29,424 nt of DNA, taken from positions 1 to 29,424 of the forward strand of contig DJJR01000056.1 in NCBI GenBank assembly GCA_002434245.1, given 5' to 3'. Under the pieces are notes generated by a model that made no database searches, was not told the origin of the DNA, and saw nothing but the letters and a program-made list of their open reading frames with translations. This DNA comes from Pelosinus fermentans. GTDB lineage: Bacteria > Bacillota > Negativicutes > DSM-13327. The position numbers and the translations under genes were made by a program. Positions 16,124 through 25,081 of this stretch are shown in pieces (the stretch's first letter is position 1; each line of letters begins with the position of its first letter).

Positions 16124-16744
16124 ATGAAGCTGCTTTTGCATCCACTGCCCATACGTCTTTTTCATTGGGCCATGTTTTCGGCAGTAATCGTATTGCTGTT
16201 TACGGGATTGTATATGGATGATCCTTGGAGTCGGCTGCAGCTTCCTATGGAAGCGGTGCGCAAAACACATACGCTTTTTAGTTCGATTCTAATTGTCAAT
16301 CTGGTGGGTCATCTTTATTATTATCTGTATACGAATAGAATTACTGAGATTTTAATTTTGCCCCGGGATTGGGTGAACGTACCTAGTTTTTTACGTTATG
16401 TTTTCTTTATTAGTGAAGGGCATCCTAATTTTGGACGTTACAATCCAGGACAAAAGCTAATATTTTCTTTGTGGTTTTTAGCAGTAATCATAGCAGCCAT
16501 TACTGGAATCGCAATGCTTTATTCTGGAAGTACTCAGTGGCTGCAGTGGAAAATAGGGGGATTGCATGCGATTCGAATGCTTCATTATAGTGTAGCCATT
16601 TTTTTTGCTATGTCGATTCCGCTGCACTTATACCTTGTATTTACAGAAAGTCCAGCGAACCTGCAGGCCATGTTTACAGGATATATTCACAAAGAAATGG
16701 AAGTCGAAGCTAAAACAAATGAGCCAAAGGACTTATTGTCTTAG
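16124..16744 (+). CDS. [NiFe]-hydrogenase b-type cytochrome subunit (HupC/HyaC-like)
   Basis: A 206-residue cytochrome b561-type membrane protein with four predicted helices (about residues 15-30, 50-70, 112-134, 150-173). Candidate heme-ligand histidines are His14 (FHW), His49, His63, His148, His154 and His168. Such subunits anchor group 1 hydrogenases and pass electrons from the small subunit to the quinone pool. Unusually, it is not downstream of the hydrogenase genes on the same strand. It converges on the large-subunit gene, and the two stop codons overlap at 16741-16744. It must therefore have its own promoter, which I could not identify in the 44 bp after the previous terminator. Confidence 0.85.
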   Translation: MKLLLHPLPIRLFHWAMFSAVIVLLFTGLYMDDPWSRLQLPMEAVRKTHTLFSSILIVNLVGHLYYYLYTNRITEILILPRDWVNVPSFLRYVFFISEGHPNFGRYNPGQKLIFSLWFLAVIIAAITGIAMLYSGSTQWLQWKIGGLHAIRMLHYSVAIFFAMSIPLHLYLVFTESPANLQAMFTGYIHKEMEVEAKTNEPKDLLS

Positions 16745-18144
16745 ATAATCATAGAAGGAGTACCTGCAGGGGCATCTATCATATGCACAGCGCAGGTAAA
16801 GCAGGGATCGAAGGAGCGGATAATTCGCCCTACTTCGATTAAGTCTTCTGTATTTGCGACTGCTGTTCCGAGAAGGGCTTCTTCTACGGGGCCGCGCTGC
16901 CCTTGCTCATCACGAGGGGAAAAAGTCCAGGTGGTCGGTGTGACGATTTGATAACGGACGATCTTACCATCTTTTATGTTCAGCCAGTGACCTAAGCCTC
17001 CTCGCATGGCATCTGTCAATCCAATGCCTTCACCTTGCATTGGCGGAGTGTAGTTGGAAAAAGTCGGACCATCAAGAGAAAGCTGGGATAGCCAGCCATC
17101 TGCCAGCTTACATATGCTTAATGTCTCCTGGGCACGAGTTATGATGCGGTCCATAACCCCTGTACCTCGCTGGTATTCACCACTAATCCAGGCTCTTGCC
17201 AATGGACCTCCTTCAAAGGCTTTTCCATCATACCGTGGGGCTTTTATCCAGGAGTAGGCATCTTTTTTGTCCCGATTTGGTGTTGTTGTCCCTTCTTGCG
17301 GATTGCGAGGGATGATATCGGTCTGATACCAGCTGTATTTAATATCCTCGCTTATCTTAGCAACGTCAAAAGGCTCTGTTTTACCTTTTGCCACTATAAT
17401 GCCTGGAGCGTACTCTCTTTTTCCAGTTATGGGCTGGGGAAACATGCCGTAGGACATCATATTACCTGTCGTACTGCCAATGGAATAGTAATCTTTATAG
17501 TAATCAGCCACTACAGCTACATCGTATAAATAAACTTGTTCTACCCACTCCATGAGCTCGTGGAGGATGCCTCTATAAGCGCTAATGCGATCAACAGTTG
17601 CTTTTTCAGTCACGCCTGTAACGAGAATGGTCTGTTGCATTGGGATCTTTGCACCAAATATTGCTAACATTTCATGGGCACGCATTGCTTTTAACATTCC
17701 TTCTTTGCTATGTGCCAATAGTTCTTCATTGCGTTTTTGAGGGAGACGATAATCACCTTCTGGGCGGGGGGTGTAGGGCGGCATGTTAGGACCTTTGACA
17801 TAGTCATAAATCGCTAGTATATAAAAATGACGAAGGTGATTTTGAATAATGTCCGCTGCAAAAATTAAATTCATGAGATGCTGTCCGTTTGGTGTAGGCT
17901 CTACGTGAAAAGCCTCCTGCAGGGCAAGTGCAGCAGCAATGGCATGAGCACTTGAACAAATTCCGCAAATACGCTGGGTGAGCAGTGCGGCATCACGGGG
18001 ATCTCTGCCGATCATTATATTTTCAAAACCTCGAAATAAAGTAGCTCCTACCGTTGCATCGACTACTTGACCATTTTCTATTTCTACATCTGCCCGGAGG
18101 GGTTCATGGACTCTTGATACTGGGAAGATTGTTTTTTTTGTCAT
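16741..18144 (-). CDS. hupL: Group 1 [NiFe] hydrogenase large subunit
   Basis: This 467-residue catalytic subunit carries the NiFe(CN)2CO centre. Nickel ligands are Cys60 and Cys63 in RICGICSSAH near the N-terminus and Cys448 and Cys451 in DPCFTCAVH near the C-terminus. The 13 residues after His454 are the extension normally removed by the maturation protease once nickel is inserted. The length is somewhat below the 550-600 of many group 1 enzymes. It starts 5 bp after the small-subunit stop, so the pair is co-transcribed. The small subunit carries the Tat signal, so the dimer is exported folded. No hyp or protease genes are in the window. Confidence 0.93.
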   Translation of the reverse strand: MTKKTIFPVSRVHEPLRADVEIENGQVVDATVGATLFRGFENIMIGRDPRDAALLTQRICGICSSAHAIAAALALQEAFHVEPTPNGQHLMNLIFAADIIQNHLRHFYILAIYDYVKGPNMPPYTPRPEGDYRLPQKRNEELLAHSKEGMLKAMRAHEMLAIFGAKIPMQQTILVTGVTEKATVDRISAYRGILHELMEWVEQVYLYDVAVVADYYKDYYSIGSTTGNMMSYGMFPQPITGKREYAPGIIVAKGKTEPFDVAKISEDIKYSWYQTDIIPRNPQEGTTTPNRDKKDAYSWIKAPRYDGKAFEGGPLARAWISGEYQRGTGVMDRIITRAQETLSICKLADGWLSQLSLDGPTFSNYTPPMQGEGIGLTDAMRGGLGHWLNIKDGKIVRYQIVTPTTWTFSPRDEQGQRGPVEEALLGTAVANTEDLIEVGRIIRSFDPCFTCAVHMIDAPAGTPSMII

Positions 18145-18149
18145 CGTTG

Positions 18150-19388
18150 TTATTCTCCATTTTTGTTTTTGGGATGCGAAAATGCAGCTAATTTACGCCG
18201 CCACCATTTGCGATGCTGCAGCGCTTGTTTGGCATCGGATTTTGTGGTGACGGAAAGCAAAGCCTGATTTTGCTTTGTTAATTCTTTTATTTCCTGCTTT
18301 GCCTGCTCTAAGGTTTCAGGCGGTATGGTCTCAAGTGGCTTTGTTCCTTTTATGTAATGTTTATGAATTCGTTTTTTTACTACTGCAAAGGCAAAGTGTG
18401 TACCAACACCTCCAATGCCAAAAGCCACTAGACCGGCACTGATTTTTTTGATGTTCAATGTTCCAAATGAGGTTGGAATATTCGGCAAATGATTATAAAA
18501 TGGCGATGTTCCATCAGGAAAATGAGGACTGGCACAACCAATGCAAGGAGCGCCAGCTTTCACTGGCCAGTTCACGGAATGATTCCATTGCCGCAGGGGG
18601 CAATCCGCATGAGTGACTGGACCTTTGCAGCCTACTTTATACAAACATCCTGTACCGCCAGGAAAATCGGCGAATATGCCGTCTTCAAATTGCTGACGGC
18701 GCTCGCATAGATCATGGATGGTTTTACTAAAGAAAAGGAGTGGACGATTATAGCTATCCAGTTGCGGGATGCCATAGAGCAGCAGATGAGTAAAGGTCCC
18801 ACTCATCCAGTCTGGATGAGTGGGACATCCAGGAATATTAATAACTTGTTTATTTTTATTTACTACTTCCCATACCCCTTTAGCTTTTCCAGGATTAGGG
18901 TAGGCTGCTGCCGGTCCGCCAAAAGCAGCACAGTCTCCTACTGCTATCACGTATTTGGCTTTTTGAGCAATCTCTTGTACGGCTTCCAATCCTGTGACCA
19001 TTTTTCCATTTCGCATAAAAATTTCATTATAGCGACCGTTTTCTGCTGTCATCACAGACCCTTCTACAATGAGCCAAAAGTTGCCTTCTTCTTCTTTCAG
19101 TGTATCTTCGAGTATCTTAGTAACATCATCCCCGCTGGCGACATTTATCAGCCAATGATAACGTATATCAAGTGATTCTGCTAATAATTGTTCAAGAGAA
19201 GGATTGATGGCATTTTGCAAAGACACAGACTCACCGGTGCAAGAGCCGAGTTCTAACCAAATGACAGGTGCTTTTGTAATTTTATTTTGTGCAAATGCAC
19301 TCTGCATGACAGGAATTAAGTACTCCGTAAGGCTCATTCCAACGGTTGCTGACATGCACAGTTGAATAAATTCACGTCTTGAAAGCAT
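18150..19388 (-). CDS. hupS: [NiFe] hydrogenase small subunit, Tat-exported, with Glu at a proximal-cluster position
   Basis: A 412-residue Fe-S subunit. The Tat signal SRREF (3-7) leads to a cleavage site near AFA-Q (31-34). The proximal cluster has Cys50, Cys153 (GDC) and Cys188 (PGCP), but the expected second cysteine of CTGC is Glu53 (CTGES). Distal ligands His225, Cys228, Cys248 and Cys254, and medial ligands Cys263, Cys282 and Cys285, are all present. A C-terminal helix (about 317-336) anchors the protein for the cytochrome b partner. It is followed by an unusual tail of about 75 residues, rich in E/K/Q and ending in a basic aromatic patch (HRKWWRRKL). It is the first gene of the hydrogenase pair and diverges from fixC. 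Confidence 0.92.
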   Translation of the reverse strand: MLSRREFIQLCMSATVGMSLTEYLIPVMQSAFAQNKITKAPVIWLELGSCTGESVSLQNAINPSLEQLLAESLDIRYHWLINVASGDDVTKILEDTLKEEEGNFWLIVEGSVMTAENGRYNEIFMRNGKMVTGLEAVQEIAQKAKYVIAVGDCAAFGGPAAAYPNPGKAKGVWEVVNKNKQVINIPGCPTHPDWMSGTFTHLLLYGIPQLDSYNRPLLFFSKTIHDLCERRQQFEDGIFADFPGGTGCLYKVGCKGPVTHADCPLRQWNHSVNWPVKAGAPCIGCASPHFPDGTSPFYNHLPNIPTSFGTLNIKKISAGLVAFGIGGVGTHFAFAVVKKRIHKHYIKGTKPLETIPPETLEQAKQEIKELTKQNQALLSVTTKSDAKQALQHRKWWRRKLAAFSHPKNKNGE

Positions 19389-19429
19389 TTACGAGTCATT
19401 CCTTTTTTTTGTGTACTATTCACTTAGTT

Positions 19430-19447
19430 TTACCATATCTATGGTAA
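19430..19447. promoter_or_regulatory. 18-bp palindrome between hydrogenase and fixCX
   Basis: TTACCATATCTATGGTAA is an inverted repeat with perfect 8-bp arms around TC. It lies 42 bp upstream of the hydrogenase start codon and about 90 bp upstream of fixC, in their shared divergent region. It has the size and symmetry of a dimeric regulator site and could control both units. It does not match the FNR/CRP or Fur consensus. Confidence 0.5.
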
Positions 19448-19536
19448 TTTATCCGAGAGGAAAGTACGATCTAGTCCTTTGGTATTACAAGAATAGTAAC
19501 AATAAGGATGCGAGATACTATAGCAAGGGTGATTGC

Positions 19537-20907
19537 ATGTTAAAACACTGGTATCAAGCTAAAAAAATAGTAGAAAGCGAAAAGAAAAGCAATATTGAGA
19601 TTGATACTAGCAATGTGAAAAAATATGACGTTGTTGTAGTAGGGGCAGGGCCAGCAGGTGCTAGTGCTGCCTACTTCATGGCGAAGCAAGGTCTTGATGT
19701 GCTGCTTCTCGAGCGTGGTCCATTTCCTGGTGCAAAAATTTGTGGTGGAACTTCTTTAATTGCTGAACATACTCACAAGCTGTTTCCAAATTTCTGGGAT
19801 GAATGCCAATGTGAGCGCATTGTAATGCAGCAGGCATATTGGATTATGACAGAGGATTCTTTATTATCCACTTCTTTTCAAAGTTTGAAATTTACAGCAG
19901 CCCCCTATAACCGTTTTACAGTAAAACGCAGAGCTCTTTATCAATGGCTTGTGGATAAAGCAATATCCGCCGGTGTAACCTTTCAATGCAACTATAAGGT
20001 TTCAGAAGTGCTCTTTGATGGCAGTCAGGCAATCGGAGTACAAATATCACCACCGCAAAAAAAACAGTTTTTTGCAGATATTATTGTTTTAGCTGATGGT
20101 GCCAATTCTATGGTTGCTGAAAAATCAAACCTAATCCCTAGAGTTTCACCTCAAAATATATCTCTTTATGTGAAAGAAACCATTGTTTTGCCTGCTAACG
20201 TCATTGAAGAACGATTTCAGTTAGCCTATGGCTATGGCAGTATAATTGGTTTACTGGGATACCCTACTGCTGGCTTTAATGGCACAAGTTCTATACATAC
20301 CTTTCAAGACAGCATTAATATTAATGTGGGAATGACGATTTCTGATTTTTCCATTTCCGGTATTCGTCCTTATGAGCTTTTAAGCCGTATCAAGAATCAT
20401 CCTTTTATTCGGCCGCTACTCGTGGGGGGGGCAGTAGTAGAATACGGTGCATCTGTAATTCCCGAAGGCGGTTATTATGCCATTCCTGAAATTGTCCATC
20501 CTGGCTTACTGATCATTGGTGATGCAGCTTCCCTTGTGAACGGCACTCATGGTATCAATCTGGCAATGTGGTCAGGATTCTTTGCTGCCCAGGCGGCTTA
20601 TGAGAGTAAAAAAAAGAGAGATTTCTCAGCAAAAAAACTATTCTTATACCGTACATTGCTGGATGAGAGTTTTGTCATGCAGGATCTAAAAGCGAATGCA
20701 AAGATTGCCAAATTACAGCAGGATCTTCCGTATTTATTTGATTTATATAGTAAAATCGCAAATGAAACTGCATTTCAGATTTCCAAAGTCTATACGATGC
20801 CCAAAAAGGCGAAACGCATATTTATTTTTAAGAAAATAACCAGTATGCAGCCCTTGTTAAAAATGGCGAGTGACATTTGGAAAGTGATAAAGGTGGTCCG
20901 AGGATGA
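19537..20907 (+). CDS. fixC: FixC-like FAD-dependent quinone oxidoreductase
   Basis: A 456-residue flavoprotein of the FixC/geranylgeranyl-reductase group. The FAD dinucleotide motif VGAGPAG covers 35-41, followed by LLLERGPFPGAKICGG. The second FAD motif GDAASLVNGTHGINLAMWSG starts near 328. FixC with FixX transfers electrons between an electron-transfer flavoprotein (FixAB) and quinone, like the eukaryotic ETF:quinone oxidoreductase. The start is the ATG at 19537 after AAGGGTGA; an upstream GTG at 19411 would cross the regulatory palindrome and add unrelated residues. About 30 residues precede the FAD domain. No fixA/fixB lies nearby, so the electron donor is unknown. Confidence 0.82.
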   Translation: MLKHWYQAKKIVESEKKSNIEIDTSNVKKYDVVVVGAGPAGASAAYFMAKQGLDVLLLERGPFPGAKICGGTSLIAEHTHKLFPNFWDECQCERIVMQQAYWIMTEDSLLSTSFQSLKFTAAPYNRFTVKRRALYQWLVDKAISAGVTFQCNYKVSEVLFDGSQAIGVQISPPQKKQFFADIIVLADGANSMVAEKSNLIPRVSPQNISLYVKETIVLPANVIEERFQLAYGYGSIIGLLGYPTAGFNGTSSIHTFQDSININVGMTISDFSISGIRPYELLSRIKNHPFIRPLLVGGAVVEYGASVIPEGGYYAIPEIVHPGLLIIGDAASLVNGTHGINLAMWSGFFAAQAAYESKKKRDFSAKKLFLYRTLLDESFVMQDLKANAKIAKLQQDLPYLFDLYSKIANETAFQISKVYTMPKKAKRIFIFKKITSMQPLLKMASDIWKVIKVVRG

Positions 20908-21185
20908 ATCAATTCGATGAGCAGCTAGCAGTGATTCGTTTTCAGCCCGATGAAGAGTGGCAGCACGTGTTGATTCTAGATGATGCCATATGCCAGAAAT
21001 GCAGGTCAAAACAATGCTTGACCTTTTGTCCGTCAGGTGTATTTAGGGAAAGTACAGAAGCGAAACAGCCTCTGATGGTTTTGTATAAACAGTGTGTAGA
21101 ATGCGGTGGATGCCGTTTAATCTGTGATAATATTGATTTTTCTTATCCCAAAGGCGGATACGGGGTTACTTTTTTAGAAGGGTAA
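20904..21185 (+). CDS. fixX: FixX-like ferredoxin
   Basis: A 93-residue ferredoxin with two cysteine groups: C-X2-C-X4-C-X3-C-P (Cys30, 33, 38, 42) and C-X2-C-X2-C-X3-C (Cys64, 67, 70, 74). This matches FixX, the iron-sulfur partner of FixC. The ATG at 20904 overlaps the fixC stop in ATGA, so translation is coupled. An in-frame TTG 27 nt upstream is not needed. It ends in a shared terminator facing xpt. Confidence 0.85.
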   Translation: MNQFDEQLAVIRFQPDEEWQHVLILDDAICQKCRSKQCLTFCPSGVFRESTEAKQPLMVLYKQCVECGGCRLICDNIDFSYPKGGYGVTFLEG

Positions 21186-21190
21186 AGAGC

Positions 21191-21242
21191 AAAATAAGGT
21201 AGTCTATGCCTTGTGTACAAGGATCATAGACTACCTTATTTT
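21191..21242. terminator. Bidirectional terminator between fixX and xpt
   Basis: Outer arms 21191-21208 and 21225-21242 pair perfectly over 18 bp, and an inner CCTTG/CAAGG stem continues after a 2-nt bulge. The outer ends are AAAATAAGG and CCTTATTTT, so each strand gets a T-rich 3' side. It serves the convergent fixX and xpt genes. Confidence 0.85.
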
Positions 21243-21281
21243 AGTAGATATGTGATTAGTACCTTATAGACAGATGATTGG

Positions 21282-21975
<694 letters not shown>

Positions 21976-22004
21976 ATTCTAACAGTCTAAAATATTATTG
22001 TCAA
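21976..22004 (-). promoter_or_regulatory. Sigma-A promoter of xpt
   Basis: On the minus strand TTGACA (22004-21999), a 17-nt spacer and TAGAAT (21981-21976) give a near-consensus housekeeping promoter. Transcription should start near 21969. Confidence 0.82.
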
Positions 22005-22367
22005 TTTAAGATAAAGACAAATCAAAGATTTCTTTACATTTTATTTCCCGGAAAATATAATGAGTCTATCATTCTTGGTAGTTTAACAATCGATAAGCGA
22101 TTTTTTGATGTATTACTTTGGCAATCTATGCATATTTTCATTTTTTTTGTTGAATAAAAGCGTATTTTTATCGAATCTATATCTTTAGATAGAGGCATTT
22201 ATTAGTAGAATATTCTATAGTTAGTAGTAATTGGTTCATACATCAGCAATTTATATAAAATTAAATAGCATTATGTCGAATGAATATCTACTATATTATA
22301 ATGAAAAAGGGATTGCCAGAGAAAATGAAGAACTAAATGCTAACTTTACAGTAAGGAGGATAGAAGC
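22005..22367. other. 363-bp AT-rich region upstream of hydE
   Basis: No gene is visible. It holds a 12-bp palindrome TAGAATATTCTA (22206-22217), a small AATCG/CGATT hairpin with a following T-run, and a TATAAT about 70 bp before hydE whose -35 region is poor. A TGGCA...TGCA pair near 22121 is off the sigma-54 register. Confidence 0.45.
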
Positions 22368-23414
22368 GTGGCAAAAATAGTAGATATAATTAATAAGGCT
22401 GAGACCACTCATTCTTTAACGAAAGAAGAGATTGTGGATTTGCTGCGATGTAATGAATATGATCAACAATTGTTTCTAGCCGCTGATAGAGTGCGTAGCC
22501 AATATGTGGGGGATCAAGTGCACTTGCGTGGTTTAATCGAATTCTCAAACATATGTCAACAGAATTGTTTTTATTGTGGGTTAAGAAAAGAAAATCCTAA
22601 GGTGAAGCGATACAAATTGACCCCAGATACGATTATTGATCTTGCTACTAAGGCCAAAAGCTATAATTATAAGACGGTTGTACTGCAATCTGGTGAAAGT
22701 CAGTCTTATACTGTGGCTGATATGCAATACATCATTAAGAGTATAAAGGCTTTAGGATTAGCCATTACGCTAAGCCTTGGCGAAAAAACCAGGGATGAAT
22801 ATCAAATCTATAAAGAAGCCGGCGCAGACCGATATTTACTTAGAATCGAAACAACGAATCCAAAGATCTATAAAGAATTGCATCCAGGTATGAGTTTTGA
22901 AAATCGATTACGATGTCTACGAGATTTAAAAGATCTTGGATATGAGCTGGGGACAGGCTGTTTAGTGGGACTTCCGAATCAAACAATGGAATGCTTGGCA
23001 GATGATATTTTGTTTTTTAAATCATTGGATGCTGATATGATCGGGTTAGGACCTTTTATTCCCAACGCTGATACACCGCTGGCACAAGAGAGAGGGGGCA
23101 CTTTTAACACAAGTATAAAAATGATGGCAATTACTAGACTGCTATTGCCTGATGCTAATATTCCAGCTACTACGGCTATGGAAACATTAGACAAAAACGG
23201 ACGCATTATTGCCCTCCAAAGCGGTGCTAATGTTGTGATGCCTAATGTTACCGAAGGTGAATATCGAAAGATGTATATGTTATATCCAGGTAAAATTTGT
23301 GTTAACGATACTCCAAAACACTGCGTGGGCTGTATTACAGGAAAAATTCAAGGAATTGGCAGACATATCTCTACCGAATTTGGCTTTCGGGCAAAGCAAA
23401 AAATTAACAAATAA
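22368..23414 (+). CDS. hydE: [FeFe] hydrogenase H-cluster maturase HydE (radical SAM)
   Basis: A 348-residue radical SAM protein. CX3CX2C is present as CQQNCFYCG (Cys63, Cys67, Cys70). The auxiliary cluster motif of HydE, CVNDTPKHCVGC, occurs near residues 311-322. HydE acts with HydF and HydG to build the diiron subcluster of [FeFe] hydrogenase. The start is GTG 22368 behind AAGGAGG. Neither hydF, hydG nor an [FeFe] hydrogenase is in the window, so these must be elsewhere. BioB and PylB are related but lack the auxiliary motif as seen here. It runs on the same strand as motA with a 123-bp gap. Confidence 0.9.
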   Translation: MAKIVDIINKAETTHSLTKEEIVDLLRCNEYDQQLFLAADRVRSQYVGDQVHLRGLIEFSNICQQNCFYCGLRKENPKVKRYKLTPDTIIDLATKAKSYNYKTVVLQSGESQSYTVADMQYIIKSIKALGLAITLSLGEKTRDEYQIYKEAGADRYLLRIETTNPKIYKELHPGMSFENRLRCLRDLKDLGYELGTGCLVGLPNQTMECLADDILFFKSLDADMIGLGPFIPNADTPLAQERGGTFNTSIKMMAITRLLLPDANIPATTAMETLDKNGRIIALQSGANVVMPNVTEGEYRKMYMLYPGKICVNDTPKHCVGCITGKIQGIGRHISTEFGFRAKQKINK

Positions 23415-23537
23415 TTTGCAGGAATATGCAGAAAAAAAAAGAAATATGTAAGAGGCAGATTGTGGATTTATTTTTACAAGTATATATGCTAACTAGAAGT
23501 AACTATACTGATCGTTAGGTTTAGGGGGATCTGAATT

Positions 23538-24323
23538 GTGGAATTATCAACAATAATTGGTATTGGACTCGGATTTGTGGCTGTTGGCGTAGGGATGGTG
23601 CTTAAAGGTGCAAGTTTAGCAGTGTTAATAAATCCAGCGGCATTTTTAATTATTATTGCTGGTACGGCAGCTTGCTTGTTGAACGCCTTTCCTATGGAAA
23701 TTCTTAAAAATTTTCCGACGCTTGTTAAAATGTTATTTAAACAACCTGAATTTATGTCAAAAAGTGACATGCTAAAGATGTTTGTGGAATTATCACAAAC
23801 AGCTAGACGCGAAGGTATTCTAGCTCTGGAAAGTCGTGTGGAGGAAGTGCCGGATGTTTTTCTCAAAACTGGTTTGAGCATGGTAATTGATGGACTTGAT
23901 CCGGATTTCGTGGGTGATGTGTTGGAAGCTGAGATTCAAGGAATGGAAGAACGTCATCGTGTCGGCGCGTTGATCTTTTCTCAGGCTGGTTCCTATGCTC
24001 CGACACTGGGGGTACTTGGTGCAGTAGTTGGTTTGATTGCTGCATTAGGAAATCTCAATGACGTCGATGCTCTGGGACATTCTATTGCAGCTGCGTTTGT
24101 TGCTACCTTGCTTGGGATCTTTACAGGGTATGTAATCTGGAATCCTTTTGCAAATAAGTTAAAGATCATGTCCAAAAAAGAAGTGGATGTAAGGAAAATG
24201 ATGGTTGAAGGAATCTTGTCCTTGCAGGCAGGAGATTCTCCTACTGCAATTGAAGCCAAGCTGAAGGTGTTTATTTCCCAAACAGAAAGGGAGCAGATGA
24301 AGGCTAAAACGGAGGAAGCATAA
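23538..24323 (+). CDS. motA: Flagellar motor stator protein MotA
   Basis: A 261-residue membrane protein with four helices (about 3-21, 28-48, 150-171, 180-202), which forms the ion-conducting stator with MotB. The cytoplasmic loop carries Arg90, Arg91 and Glu98, the residues that act on the rotor protein FliG. The conserved prolines are Pro155 (YAPTLG) and Pro203 (NPFANK). The start is a GTG at 23538 after a GGGGGATC site. MotB starts on the last base of the motA stop codon. From sequence I infer proton coupling but cannot exclude sodium. Confidence 0.92.
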   Translation: MELSTIIGIGLGFVAVGVGMVLKGASLAVLINPAAFLIIIAGTAACLLNAFPMEILKNFPTLVKMLFKQPEFMSKSDMLKMFVELSQTARREGILALESRVEEVPDVFLKTGLSMVIDGLDPDFVGDVLEAEIQGMEERHRVGALIFSQAGSYAPTLGVLGAVVGLIAALGNLNDVDALGHSIAAAFVATLLGIFTGYVIWNPFANKLKIMSKKEVDVRKMMVEGILSLQAGDSPTAIEAKLKVFISQTEREQMKAKTEEA

Positions 24324-25081
24324 TGTCTAGAAGGAAGAAACATCATGACGCTCATCATGAAGAACATATGGATGAATCTTGGCTCATTCCTTATGCTGAT
24401 ATATTAACTTTGCTGTTGGCATTATTTATCGTATTGTTTGCCACAGCGCAAGTCGATCAAAAGAAATTTGATAATATGGCTTATGCTTTTAATACTGCTT
24501 TTAGTGGAAGTCCTTCGATTTTCGATAATAATCGAGCAGTTACTCCTGAATTGAATACACCAATACCTGACCAGCAGGCCATCGAAGGTACTATGGGGCA
24601 GGAACAGCTGCAAGAGACTGTGCAGCTTTCGGAACTAAAACGACAGATTGACCATTATATTCAAGAAAATAAATTGACTGGTGATTTAAATACAATACTT
24701 ACGGAAGATGGGCTAATGATTCGTATTAAAGACTCTGCTTTATTTACGTCAGGACGTGCGGATTTACGTCCCGAATCTTTGCGTGTTGGTGAGGAAATAG
24801 CTAAGGTGTTGCTTCCGCTCAGTCAGAAGATTGTTATTTCAGGACATACAGATAGTATACCGATCAATACCTCTGAATTTCCTTCAAATTGGGAGCTTAG
24901 CTCCAAACGAGCGATTAACTTTATGAAGTTTATCCTATCTAGTGAAAAAAGTTTACAGCCTGAGCGCTTTAGTGCTATTGGATATGGGCAATATCGTCCC
25001 CTTGAGGCAAATGATACAATTGATGGGCGAGCGAAGAATCGACGAGTTGAAGTACTCATCATGAGAAACTTTAGGAGATGA
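24323..25081 (+). CDS. motB: Flagellar motor stator protein MotB
   Basis: A 252-residue protein with one N-terminal helix (about 20-42) that contains the ion-binding aspartate Asp26 in the YAD motif. A plug/linker region and a C-terminal OmpA-type peptidoglycan-binding domain follow (about 130-248), with SGHTDSIPI and the NRRVEVLI end motif. It anchors the MotA stator ring to the cell wall. The start overlaps the motA stop (TAATG), implying coupled translation. Its own stop codon lies within the stem of the terminator. Confidence 0.93.
   Translation: MSRRKKHHDAHHEEHMDESWLIPYADILTLLLALFIVLFATAQVDQKKFDNMAYAFNTAFSGSPSIFDNNRAVTPELNTPIPDQQAIEGTMGQEQLQETVQLSELKRQIDHYIQENKLTGDLNTILTEDGLMIRIKDSALFTSGRADLRPESLRVGEEIAKVLLPLSQKIVISGHTDSIPINTSEFPSNWELSSKRAINFMKFILSSEKSLQPERFSAIGYGQYRPLEANDTIDGRAKNRRVEVLIMRNFRR

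Noticed and set aside
22121..22136. TGGCA...TGCA resembling a sigma-54 promoter upstream of hydE
   Set aside because: The GG and GC dinucleotides are 10 bp apart instead of the required 12.
23480..23525. Possible flagellar sigma-28 promoter upstream of motA
   Set aside because: The -10-like ACTGATCG matches GCCGATAA poorly and the spacing to a -35-like sequence is wrong.
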